From NCBI GenBank assembly GCA_965279735.1, contig OZ257260.1, forward strand, positions 992,001 to 1,056,000: a DNA stretch of 64,000 nucleotides. Reading direction: 5' to 3'. Source of the stretch: CAIUGU01 sp965279735 (lineage in GTDB: Bacteria > Pseudomonadota > Gammaproteobacteria > Steroidobacterales > Steroidobacteraceae). Position numbers and translations under genes: made by a program. Every line of letters begins with the position of its first letter. The stretch's first letter is position 1. The notes below the pieces were generated by a model. The model was not told where the DNA came from, made no database searches, and saw nothing but the letters and a program-made list of their open reading frames with translations. This document shows, piece by piece, positions 1 to 8,200 of this stretch.

Positions 1-564
1 TCAGGGCCAGATCGCGTGAAAAGGAGCGGTCTCCGGGCCGGGGCGGGCGCCCATCGCATCCGCACGAGTACCTATATATAGAATTCCGACGATGTGCTCG
101 TTCGGTGCCAGGCCCAGGCGCTCCTTGACGTAGCTGTCATAGGCCGCAGCCCCTGTCTTCCAGACCGCGGCATATCCCAATGCATGGGCGGCCAGCAGGA
201 TGTTCTGGGCAGCGGCACCGGCAGACAGCATCTGTTCGATTTCCGGCACTTTCACGTTGGGTTGTGTGGAAAGTTTCGCAATGGCGATCACCACCAGCGG
301 CGCGCGCAGCGCCTTTTCCTTTTCGCGGCCCAATGCTTCGGGTGTCGCCTGCGGATTGGAGAGGCGGGTGGCTTCCGCAAACAGATCGCCCAAGGCTTCA
401 CGACCGGCACTCCGAATCGAGAGGAAGCGCCAAGGGCGTAAGCGGCCGTGGTCCGGCGCACGCACCGCGGCCTTGAGGATCATCTCGAATTCGTCGCTGG
501 ACGGGGCAGGGTCAGTGAGCTTCACGCCGGACGAGCGGGTGAGCAGGAGTTCCATCGCTTCCAT
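1..564 (-). CDS. Nitroreductase family protein (YdjA-like)
   Basis: A 187-residue single-domain nitroreductase-fold protein, expected to bind FMN as a homodimer and reduce nitro or quinone compounds with NAD(P)H. The N-terminus (MELLLTRSSG, then RAPDHGRLRPWRF near residue 37) matches the YdjA-type short nitroreductases. The central stretch AGAAAQNILLAAHALGYAAVWKTG and the C-terminal GILYIGT are typical of the fold. The stop codon is the first three bases of the window, so the gene is complete. A second in-frame ATG three codons in is an alternative start. The physiological substrate cannot be told from sequence. Confidence 0.88.
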   Translation of the reverse strand: MEAMELLLTRSSGVKLTDPAPSSDEFEMILKAAVRAPDHGRLRPWRFLSIRSAGREALGDLFAEATRLSNPQATPEALGREKEKALRAPLVVIAIAKLSTQPNVKVPEIEQMLSAGAAAQNILLAAHALGYAAVWKTGAAAYDSYVKERLGLAPNEHIVGILYIGTRADAMGARPGPETAPFHAIWP

Positions 565-685
565 TGGGCACCATGATTAGAGGGACGATTGCGCGTCGGC
601 GCGAATCGTAACATGCCCGTCAGAGCCGTCCTTGTGGTGGAAAACTTACCCTTCCGCGGTAATTTCTGGACCTTGGTTGTAGAAG

Positions 686-883
686 CTACTTGAAGTAACG
701 ATTGTCCTCATCGGGAGGGTTTTCGCGGCGAACCTTTGCCGGATTGCGCGCCACGCCTTTCTTAGGGCCCGGTTCGAAGTTGCGGCGACGGCTGAAGATA
801 TAGACCGTCAAGACCACTGCGATGATGGCAAGGCCGACAATCCACCAGAAAAATTCGCCCATCGATGTTTGCAGGAATGCCAT
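686..883 (-). CDS. Small single-pass membrane protein
   Basis: A 65-residue protein with one clear hydrophobic helix (about residues 13-30, WWIVGLAIIAVVLTVYIF) followed by RRR and a charged, Pro-rich cytoplasmic-like tail. The start is supported by a GGGAGA ribosome-binding site 8 bases upstream. No family is recognised. It lies between the nitroreductase and the AraC-type regulator with about 50-120 bases of non-coding DNA on each side, so it is probably its own small transcription unit. Confidence 0.6.
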   Translation of the reverse strand: MAFLQTSMGEFFWWIVGLAIIAVVLTVYIFSRRRNFEPGPKKGVARNPAKVRRENPPDEDNRYFK

Positions 884-933
884 GCATGATTCTCCCTGTT
901 GAGATACCGCATTCCTGCATCACTCGTGCCACC

Positions 934-1863
934 TCATAGAGGAATGACAGGCACCAGAAGATCGCACTCGAACGCGCCGGTCTGCGGATCGAACTTGCCG
1001 TCAGTCGGGTAGTACTCGATGAAAGGTCGTGCATCGAGCTGGAAGCCGCTGGCCGGGAGCCAGTCACGCAGCAATGCAGACCATACGGCAACCACCTCGT
1101 GTGCGGTCCCCACAAAGCGGGTAGCGGCATACCTGCCGCCAGGAAGGCTCGTCATGAAGACGTTGCTCCCCGGATTGAAGTCCGGCGGTACCTCTACGCA
1201 GGCGTCATAGCGGCACTTCTCCGGCGCCGTTATATCGGGATCATCATGACTGACGCCGTAACGCGCGAGCCCGATCAGGTTGTTGCTGAACATCCACGGA
1301 TACACGGTGTTCTTCCAGAAATCAGCGATTGGCGCGCCGTAGGGTCCAATATGCCGCATGTAAGCGACGCGGGTGGGCTGACGTTCGATGATTTTCACTT
1401 TCATGATGACCTCTGCTTTCGGGTGCGAGGTCTCATCATCGTCCTGCAGTAGTTTCTGTGCCTGACCAGGATTGCTCCCCAACTGATCCGGATTGCTGTC
1501 CCGTCGTTTCGCTTCCCTTTCACGCCATTCCGTGGCGGTACAGCCAAATCTCGTCTTGAACGCCCGTGCGAACGCTTCGGTGGATCCGAAGCCCACCGAC
1601 AGCGCGATATTCAGAACAGGCACCGCCGGCTGTGCGAGCAAGCGCGTGGCGGCGACTTCCAGGCGACGGCGTCGCAAATACTCACCCAGCGTCTCTCCCA
1701 TCCAGGCAGCGAACAGCCGGTGGAAATGAAACGCCGAGAAATGCGCAACCTCCGCGAGGTCGGCAAGCTCGAGCGTTTGATCGAGATGGCTGTCCACATA
1801 CTCGAGCACGCGATGCATGCGCTTCGAATATTCGCTGCGGTTCTCGGCAGAAGCGGTAGTCAA
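934..1863 (-). CDS. AraC-family regulator with GyrI-like effector domain
   Basis: A transcriptional regulator with two parts. An AraC-type double helix-turn-helix (about residues 17-120) contains LADLAEVAHFSAFHFHRLF and the second HTH IALSVGFGSTEAFARAFKTR. A C-terminal GyrI-like small-molecule binding domain (about residues 150-309) begins at MKVKIIERQPTRVAYMRH. This is the Rob/SoxS-GyrI architecture. The reading frame stays open far upstream, but that part is antisense-like low-quality sequence inside the neighbouring acetyltransferase. I chose a TTG at 1863 with a GAGGAAC ribosome-binding site; ATG at 1818 is the alternative. It follows two acetyltransferase genes on the same strand. Confidence 0.85.
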   Translation of the reverse strand: MTTASAENRSEYSKRMHRVLEYVDSHLDQTLELADLAEVAHFSAFHFHRLFAAWMGETLGEYLRRRRLEVAATRLLAQPAVPVLNIALSVGFGSTEAFARAFKTRFGCTATEWREREAKRRDSNPDQLGSNPGQAQKLLQDDDETSHPKAEVIMKVKIIERQPTRVAYMRHIGPYGAPIADFWKNTVYPWMFSNNLIGLARYGVSHDDPDITAPEKCRYDACVEVPPDFNPGSNVFMTSLPGGRYAATRFVGTAHEVVAVWSALLRDWLPASGFQLDARPFIEYYPTDGKFDPQTGAFECDLLVPVIPL

Positions 1864-1879
1864 TGGTAATACCTGTTCC

Positions 1880-2434
1880 TCACGTGAAGTAAATGCGATA
1901 CCTGAGGCCAGGCACACTTCCGTACTGTGCCGGCTTGGTGAAGCGCTCGAAAAGAACGCCACCGTTGGCAGTGATGACGCGTTGGGACGGAATGTTCTCC
2001 GGGTCGGTGGTGATCTCAACGAACGGCAGACCTTCAGTCCTGGCTTCGATGAGTAGAAGTCCGAGAGCCTTCGTCGCATAGCCCAACCCCTGTTTCCAGG
2101 GAACCACCGAATAGCCAATGTGACCGAGGCAATGCGGGGGAAGTGCTGTGGTTCCATGCTGCCACCGAAATCCGATGGTGCCGCAGAACTCCCCGTCCCA
2201 CATCCAGCGGTGATAGCCCGGGATGCGCGGGACGATGGACCCGTCAGCGAGTGTGATAGGCAGGCCTTTTGCTTCACGGTCCACCGTGCTGTCGATGAAC
2301 GCCAAAGGATCGACCTTGATTCGCGCCAGTTCCTCGCGTCCCGCGATGTCCCGCGTGTTGTCCGGCGACCAATCGCGTTCAAGCGCAGCGACATAGCTCG
2401 GCAGGTGAGAGCTTGAAGGGCAGACGAGTTCCAT
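1880..2434 (-). CDS. GNAT family N-acetyltransferase
   Basis: A 184-residue Gcn5-related acetyltransferase. The acetyl-CoA binding core is visible as VPWKQGLGYATKAL (about residues 112-125), followed by the ITTDPENIPSQRVITANGG strand-helix typical of the C-terminal half. It resembles the predicted acetyltransferases of the COG3981 type. The stop is 16 bases before the start chosen for the AraC-GyrI gene, and the upstream GNAT gene ends 8 bases away, so the three probably form one operon with the HNH gene. The substrate is unknown. Confidence 0.82.
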   Translation of the reverse strand: MELVCPSSSHLPSYVAALERDWSPDNTRDIAGREELARIKVDPLAFIDSTVDREAKGLPITLADGSIVPRIPGYHRWMWDGEFCGTIGFRWQHGTTALPPHCLGHIGYSVVPWKQGLGYATKALGLLLIEARTEGLPFVEITTDPENIPSQRVITANGGVLFERFTKPAQYGSVPGLRYRIYFT

Positions 2435-2442
2435 GGCTAATT

Positions 2443-2910
2443 CTAGTCAACCATTTCTCGAGTCATGAAGACATTGAAATCGGTGGCCCGATAATCGCCG
2501 AAAGATCCGCACCAATCAAAGCCGTTCTTGAGATACAGCCGATGGGATGGCTCAAAGGCATCTCCAGTGCCGGTCTCGAGATAGAGGCGCTGGTAACCGC
2601 GGCTACGTGCGGTGCTGAATATCTCATCAAGTATGGCTTGCCCCACCCCGCGTCTCAGGAATCGGGCACGGGTTCGCATGGATTTTATTTCGCCCGAATG
2701 CCTGTCCAGCTCCTTCAGGCCTCCGCAGCCACAAAGGCGATCTTCCTCCCAAGCACTCCAGAAAGTTATTTCCGGTCGTTGTAGTCCTTCGATGGCCAAG
2801 GCGTGGACATGGCCGGGCGGCGAGTTGCCGTGCATTCCTGCCAAGTGTTCGGCGATGAGCGCCTGCACTTCAGCCGAGGAGAGATCATCGGGGCGGACTT
2901 CTATGGACAT
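2443..2910 (-). CDS. GNAT family N-acetyltransferase (YsnE/YedL type)
   Basis: A 155-residue acetyltransferase that begins MSIEVRPDDLSSAEVQALI. It has the acetyl-CoA loop RTRARFLRRGVGQAILDEI (about residues 79-97) and the C-terminal YLETGTGDAFEPSHRLYLKNGF motif seen in small GNATs annotated as putative N-acetyltransferases in many proteobacteria. Its start codon lies inside the end of the upstream HNH gene (10-base overlap), indicating translational coupling. If the LexA box upstream of the HNH gene drives the transcript, this enzyme would be induced together with it. Confidence 0.85.
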   Translation of the reverse strand: MSIEVRPDDLSSAEVQALIAEHLAGMHGNSPPGHVHALAIEGLQRPEITFWSAWEEDRLCGCGGLKELDRHSGEIKSMRTRARFLRRGVGQAILDEIFSTARSRGYQRLYLETGTGDAFEPSHRLYLKNGFDWCGSFGDYRATDFNVFMTREMVD

Positions 2911-4268
2911 GTTTTAGGTGAAGCGTTCTTCCCCTTCCTCCACTTCTGCAACAGCACCTCAATCCCCAAACCATAGTCCATACGTTCGCCTCGCCAGCGG
3001 GTGATTGCTGTCTTCTTGTCGATGTAAATATCGTGCTGTTCGTTGCTGGCGGGTAGCTGCGCCCAGTCGCTGGTGTGACCGGGGGCTACGCTGTCGAAGC
3101 ATTTCCCATCCGGCTTCACGAATCGCACTGCGCCATCGTCGAGACGTTCGATGGTGATGCCGCCTTCGTGGACCAGACGATGATGGAAGCGGCAGAGACT
3201 GAGTAGGTTGGTCGCTTTGGTCTCGCCGCCATCCGCCCAGTGGTGGATGTGGTGGGCATCGACGTACTTGGTATTCGTGCAGCCGGGGAAACGACAGCCT
3301 TTGTCCCGAGCTTTGAGAGCACGCTTGAGTGCGGGAGGGATGGAACGCGTCTTTCGGCCGATATCCAGCGGCTCGCCGTCCTCGTTCTCGATGAGGGGAA
3401 CCAGACTGGCATCGCAGGTGATGCGTCTTGCAGTCTCGGCAGCAATGGAAGGACCGTCTTCAATCTCGCAGCAGCCGGCCTCTTTGTGCTGAAGCGTTTC
3501 CGCGGCAATGTGGATGACCACCTGGTGGCGATCGCCGCCACCCAGTTCCTTTGGCCCATTCGCCAGGAAGCTTTCGGCCATCATCACCAATGCGTCGGCG
3601 CGCATCATCCGCGGAGTCAGTTCAGAAAAACTTGACGTTTCTGCGGAAACGTCGGATTCACTGTCCGAAGACTTATCCAGCTCATTAGATGGGGAGTCAT
3701 CCAGACTTTCCATGGCAGCCTGTAGCGCCTTTAGAACCATTGCACCAGTTTCAGCAGGTAATCGTCCTTTCAGGATCAATGAGCCATCGTCATCGAACGA
3801 ATAGCTCAAGCAACGATTGATCTGCTGTTCGGTCTCTCGGGAAAGCTCCTCGGCTTCCTTGGCTCGGCGGAAATGACGGACGGTATTTTCGACATGGTGC
3901 GCCGTGCCGTGTAGGGCAATCGACAGTAGGTAGTGTTCGGTGCCTGCACAGGCCACCCGAGTCAGGGCGCGGACCTTGGCGTAGCTCAACTGACCCAAAG
4001 CCATTGCTTCCGAGATCTTGGGCAGCGCCTCCAGGGCGTGTGCGACACGAACCTTCTCGCGAGCGGCACCGAGATCAATCCCGCATTTGAAGTTGAGCCA
4101 ATGCGCACACGACTGGACGCCCACGCCGTTCCACCCTTTGCGGGTATCGAACTCGGCGATGAGGACCAGCCAGCGATGTGTGCCGGCATTGAGGTGACCG
4201 GCCAGCTTCGTGATCTCGGATTCGAGGTCGGAGATCGAACGCGGAACAGTGGGAAAGCAGCCGTCCAT
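2901..4268 (-). CDS. DUF222 / HNH endonuclease domain protein (13E12-like)
   Basis: A 455-residue protein with an N-terminal DUF222 region (about residues 30-250, including HRWLVLIAEFDTRKGW and AMALGQLSYAKVRALTRVA) and a C-terminal HNH nuclease motif (about residues 318-370). CRFPGCTNTKYVDAHHIHH supplies the Cys pair and the HH catalytic pair, and LCRFHHRLVHEG supplies the final His residues. Such proteins are abundant in actinobacteria (13E12 repeat family) and occur sporadically in gammaproteobacteria. The start has a GAGGAG ribosome-binding site, and a LexA-type operator lies 15 bases upstream. The HNH residues look intact. Its biological role is not established. Confidence 0.9.
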   Translation of the reverse strand: MDGCFPTVPRSISDLESEITKLAGHLNAGTHRWLVLIAEFDTRKGWNGVGVQSCAHWLNFKCGIDLGAAREKVRVAHALEALPKISEAMALGQLSYAKVRALTRVACAGTEHYLLSIALHGTAHHVENTVRHFRRAKEAEELSRETEQQINRCLSYSFDDDGSLILKGRLPAETGAMVLKALQAAMESLDDSPSNELDKSSDSESDVSAETSSFSELTPRMMRADALVMMAESFLANGPKELGGGDRHQVVIHIAAETLQHKEAGCCEIEDGPSIAAETARRITCDASLVPLIENEDGEPLDIGRKTRSIPPALKRALKARDKGCRFPGCTNTKYVDAHHIHHWADGGETKATNLLSLCRFHHRLVHEGGITIERLDDGAVRFVKPDGKCFDSVAPGHTSDWAQLPASNEQHDIYIDKKTAITRWRGERMDYGLGIEVLLQKWRKGKNASPKTCP

Positions 4269-4526
4269 GCGGGTCTCCTCGTGTACTGTTTATTAATACA
4301 GCATCGTACTCTTCTGGATATGAAAATCCAGCTTGGGAACATTAAATTTCCGCTATTTTCATGGCGTTTTCAGTTGACCGCACTTGCCGGAACTCAGGCT
4401 GCATTTCTGTACGAATACGCCAGAAACTCGCACTGAAGAATTGTCGGGTGCCTGTTATGTTCGACCTACTGCCATCGATCCCGAGCTGCACTTCGCAATG
4501 ACAGACCCGCCGGTAAGTGACTCTCG
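4269..4526. other. Divergent intergenic region, AT-rich
   Basis: These 258 bases separate the minus-strand HNH gene from the plus-strand membrane protein gene and are visibly richer in A/T than the surroundings. They contain the LexA box and a 6-6-6 inverted repeat (CTGGAT 4314-4319 and ATCCAG 4326-4331). A poor promoter candidate for the rightward genes is present (TTGGGA 4333 and TATTTT 4354, spacing only 15). No convincing gene was found in it. Confidence 0.5.
4284..4303 (-). promoter_or_regulatory. LexA (SOS) box upstream of the DUF222-HNH gene
   Basis: The sequence TACTGTTTATTAATACAGCA contains CTGT-N8-ACAG with an AT-rich spacer, the full consensus of the gammaproteobacterial LexA operator. 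It sits 15 bases upstream of the HNH start codon (4268), just before the GAGGAG ribosome-binding site. LexA bound here would block transcription initiation or early elongation. Confidence 0.75.
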
Positions 4527-5264
4527 ATGCTTGCGCTGACGCTGCTGCTGTTGGCGATCGGCTGGTTGCTGGTGGCGGTGGTCAGCGGCTTCCTTGCTTA
4601 CAAGGGGACGCGCAAACGCTGGGTGCAGGTAGCGACCGCCATTGTTGTCCTCTGGCTGCCGTTCTGGGACGTGATCCCAGGGTGGATCCTGTATCAGAAA
4701 GCCGTTCGCGAAGTCGGCGGGGTGCGGATCTACAAGACAGTGGAGGCGGAGGGGTATCTGGATCGGTCTGCGACGGATTGCTATAGCTGTTGGAGCCAGT
4801 TGAACGGCTCGTCCTACGAATACTTGGAGGTAGAACGCACTGTCAGCGGTGGAGCCTTGTCTGTTATTGAGCCTGACCCTGGATTCTATGAGTACCGCCT
4901 CGATCCTTTGGAAGAATCGAGCTGTGCAGCCTTTAATGAATTGCCAAATGCAGACCTGTTACGTTCGAATCACGCCATCGGGAGGCGTTGCGTAATATCT
5001 ACGGTTAGTTCGACACCTGTTAGTAGGTATGAAGTCCGATCAGAAGCGACCAACTTCAAAGACATAAATTCTCCTTGGCGTATCCGACTGAACAAATTTC
5101 AGGTGCGTGACAGAATTAACGACGAACTGCTGGCAGAAAGTGTTCAAGTCTATTTCACGAGTTGGCTGGGGCGATTTGTGGGAATTCCGCGTTGGCAGTT
5201 TACGGATCTGGATGACGGGAGACATATTGAGGTGGATTTGAAAAGGATATTGATCCCTGAATAG
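4527..5264 (+). CDS. Membrane-anchored protein of unknown function upstream of the RTX gene
   Basis: A 245-residue protein with two hydrophobic segments at its N-terminus (about residues 2-25 and 35-55), then a roughly 190-residue soluble domain containing paired Cys residues (CYSCW near residue 89). I do not recognise a family. The second half of the gene is AT-richer and uses codons unlike the neighbouring GC-rich genes, suggesting acquired DNA. Only 23 bases separate it from the giant RTX gene, so the two are probably co-transcribed. It could be an accessory or protective partner of the RTX protein, but nothing in the sequence proves this. Confidence 0.7.
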   Translation: MLALTLLLLAIGWLLVAVVSGFLAYKGTRKRWVQVATAIVVLWLPFWDVIPGWILYQKAVREVGGVRIYKTVEAEGYLDRSATDCYSCWSQLNGSSYEYLEVERTVSGGALSVIEPDPGFYEYRLDPLEESSCAAFNELPNADLLRSNHAIGRRCVISTVSSTPVSRYEVRSEATNFKDINSPWRIRLNKFQVRDRINDELLAESVQVYFTSWLGRFVGIPRWQFTDLDDGRHIEVDLKRILIPE

Positions 5265-5287
5265 TTAATATCATCGGAGGATTTCCA

Positions 5288-8200
5288 ATGTTGAATTCAA
5301 CAAGGACGTTGAAAGAAGTATTTGATGAGGCATTGCTGGCGCAGGCTGCCTATGCCAATTTGTCGGGCGTTGATTTTTCGGATCGCGACCTTCTCCGGCG
5401 TCGCTTATCAGAGGGCGACAGCAGTCATCAGCCAATAGTGTCTGCCTACGTCGCTGGTTACATAGCAGATCGCTTCGGCGTCATCCACCACCAGCCCAAC
5501 ACATCCTCCGGCTACTCCGGCACGCTTTTCCGCCGCCGGGACGTTGCTGCCGACGACCCCACGGGTGGCTTCTCGCTCGCGATCCGCGGGACGGAGCTCG
5601 ATACGTGGGATGACATTTCCGCCGACTTCCTGCAGCTGCTGCCGAGTGGCTCCGCATGGAACCAGCGGGCGAACATGTTGCGACAGTGGGATGGCCTGCT
5701 GAGCGGTGCTGCTGGATATGACATCGGTGCGACGCTCCGGCAGCAACTGGCGTCCAGCGAGATCAATGTCACTGGCCATTCGCTGGGCGGTCACCTGGCT
5801 GTCTGGTTTGCGAACGATCGCACCGATGCACTGGGCCACACGTTTGCGTTCAACGCGCCCGGCCTCGCGTACGCCAACCGCCTTTCGATTCCGCGCGACC
5901 GGATCTCGCATTTCATCAGCCATTCCTACCTCGACGTCATCCCGAATCTGAACTATCGGTACGGCAGCTCCGACCGTTTTTTCATCGAGACGGGTTTTGA
6001 CAGCTCGCTGCTGCCCGGTCACGACATGCAGAACCTGCTGTTCGGTATCGCGAGCTCCTACCTTCTGTCGTCGATAGATCCCACGTTGGATGATGCAGCG
6101 ATACACGGTGTCCTGCGTGGGGTGACCAACAATGGAGCCTTGAGTTTTGAATCCCTTGCGGCTTCGCTGCGCCGGTTCTACGGCATGCCCGAGACGGCGG
6201 GGGAAGTGGATGGCGATGCAACCCTTTTCCGGCTGATCGCCCAGTTCGAAGATGGAACCCGGCAAGCAGGACATCTGCTTTCCCTGGGCAGCCTCCCTGT
6301 GGACGATCTGGTTCAGCGCGCTGGTGCTGTGGGCGACGAGGGTACTGCTCTGCGCTTCGCGCTCGCCAACGCTTTGCCGTTTGCGATTGTCGGCTCGGGA
6401 ACGTTGATCGATGCTGCTGCCAATGCGCCCGGTCTTTTCTCCAACGAGTATCTGGCGGCCCGCGCCGAATACGTACAGTGGCTGGTTCGACGCAACGATG
6501 CCGACGTCACGATCCCGAGCGGCCTCGACACTGATGTCGTGTACGTTGACCGTGCGTCCGGCACCGTGCTGGCCGCGGTCGGGGGAACTCCGCAGCAGCT
6601 CGCTACGCAAGGGCGCGTGATCTTCGGCACTGCCGGTGCGGATGCGATCGCGAACCTGACGGGTGCTCAAGGGATCGATCGTATCTTCGGAGGCGATGGC
6701 GACGACGAGCTCGACGGTGCGGGAGGCAGCGACTATCTCGAAGGCGGTCGTGGCAATGATGTCCTTCGCAGCGGCGGAGGAGCGAGCGACACACTGGTTG
6801 GCGGGCAGGGCAACGACATCTACATCGTTCATCGCGACAGCCGGATCACGACCATTGCCGATGCAGATGGGCTGGGAACCGTAGCAATTGCAAGAGGCGA
6901 TGCTTCTTCCTACATCCTCGGGACTGGATTGCAGCTGGTTCCAGGCCAGGCAGGTCTCGCGCAGGACGCTGAAGGAAATCGCTACCTGCTTTCTGGTCAG
7001 GATCTGCGGGTCTCCATTGCAGATGGCCGTTCGGTCGTCATCACCGGTTTTTCCAATGGTGCACTCGGCATCACGTTGCCCGCTGCCCAGGCGGCCAGTC
7101 CATCGCTGCCGTCAGGCCTGACTGCCTTTGTCGTGACGCCTGCCAATCCGGATGGACAGGCCGGCGATACCCGCTTGCGGCATGTTGCAGGCACACCGGA
7201 ATACGTAAGCCCCAACGCTTTGTACAACTACTCGGGTGGTACAAACGGGCCTTTCCAATCCGAACGCATCGATCTTTCCCTTGCGCCGTTGCAAGGCGGG
7301 TTCTCATCGCTGGCAGCGGTCGGCGGGCTCGGCAACAGCTATATCGTTGGCAGTCCGTATTGCGATTCGCTGGTTGACGACTACAACGCTACGCCCAGCA
7401 ATGGACGATTCTGGGCATCAGGTGACGTTCCAGGAAATGACATCCTCATCGGCGGCGCGGGCGATGATGTGCTGGAAACTCATGGCGGAGATGACCAGTC
7501 ATACGGCGGTGACGGCAACGATCTTCTCATGGACATTCCGCTGCGTTATTCCGGCGATGCGTTCACCAGCGATGTCGCCTGGACGCAAGGGGCGGGGCAC
7601 ACCAACAGTGATCGCCTGTATGGAGAGGCGGGCAACGACGTGATCGCTGCTTCAGCGGGCGATGGCTACCTCGATGGCGGCGCAGGCAACGATGAACTCT
7701 ACGGCGGTGCCCACAACGACGTATTAATCGGCGGAGCTGGCGATGACGTCCTGAGCGGCGATTCCCGCTTCACGCGGACATTCTGGAGTTATGCCTATCC
7801 GGCCGGTTTCGATCTCACCGTGGCGTTCAACGGGCAGATGATCGAGGACATCGTTGCGCCTGGCGCCGATCTTCTCGATGGCGGCGATGGCAACGACCGG
7901 ATGCTGGGCGGCGGGGGCGATGACGTTCTGCTGGGCGGTGCGGGGGATGACCTCATGCAGGGCGACACGGTCTTCGTACCGGGCGGCACGCGCGCGCTCT
8001 TTTCAAATCACGGAATCACGCCGGAAGCATTGCAGGGTGCGGACCAGCTCTCGGGCGGCGCGGGCAATGACACCTTGTACGGTGGTGGCGGCAATGACTC
8101 GCTCTCTGGCGATGAAGGGGAGGACACCCTCTACGGTGGTGCAGGTGCGGATGTCATTCGCGGCGGAGCAGGCAAGGACTATCTGGTCGGCGACGATGCA

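Noticed and set aside
4333..4359. Promoter TTGGGA / TATTTT for the rightward membrane protein-RTX genes
   Set aside because: The spacing is 15 bases and both boxes are poor, so I do not list it as a feature.
3933..4436. Plus-strand frame of 167 codons across the HNH gene start and its promoter
   Set aside because: It runs antisense through the conserved DUF222 region and across the LexA box, with no motif.
5408..6832. Open frame of 474 codons opposite the RTX lipase domain
   Set aside because: It lies wholly antisense to the RTX gene, shows no domain and has no ribosome-binding site.
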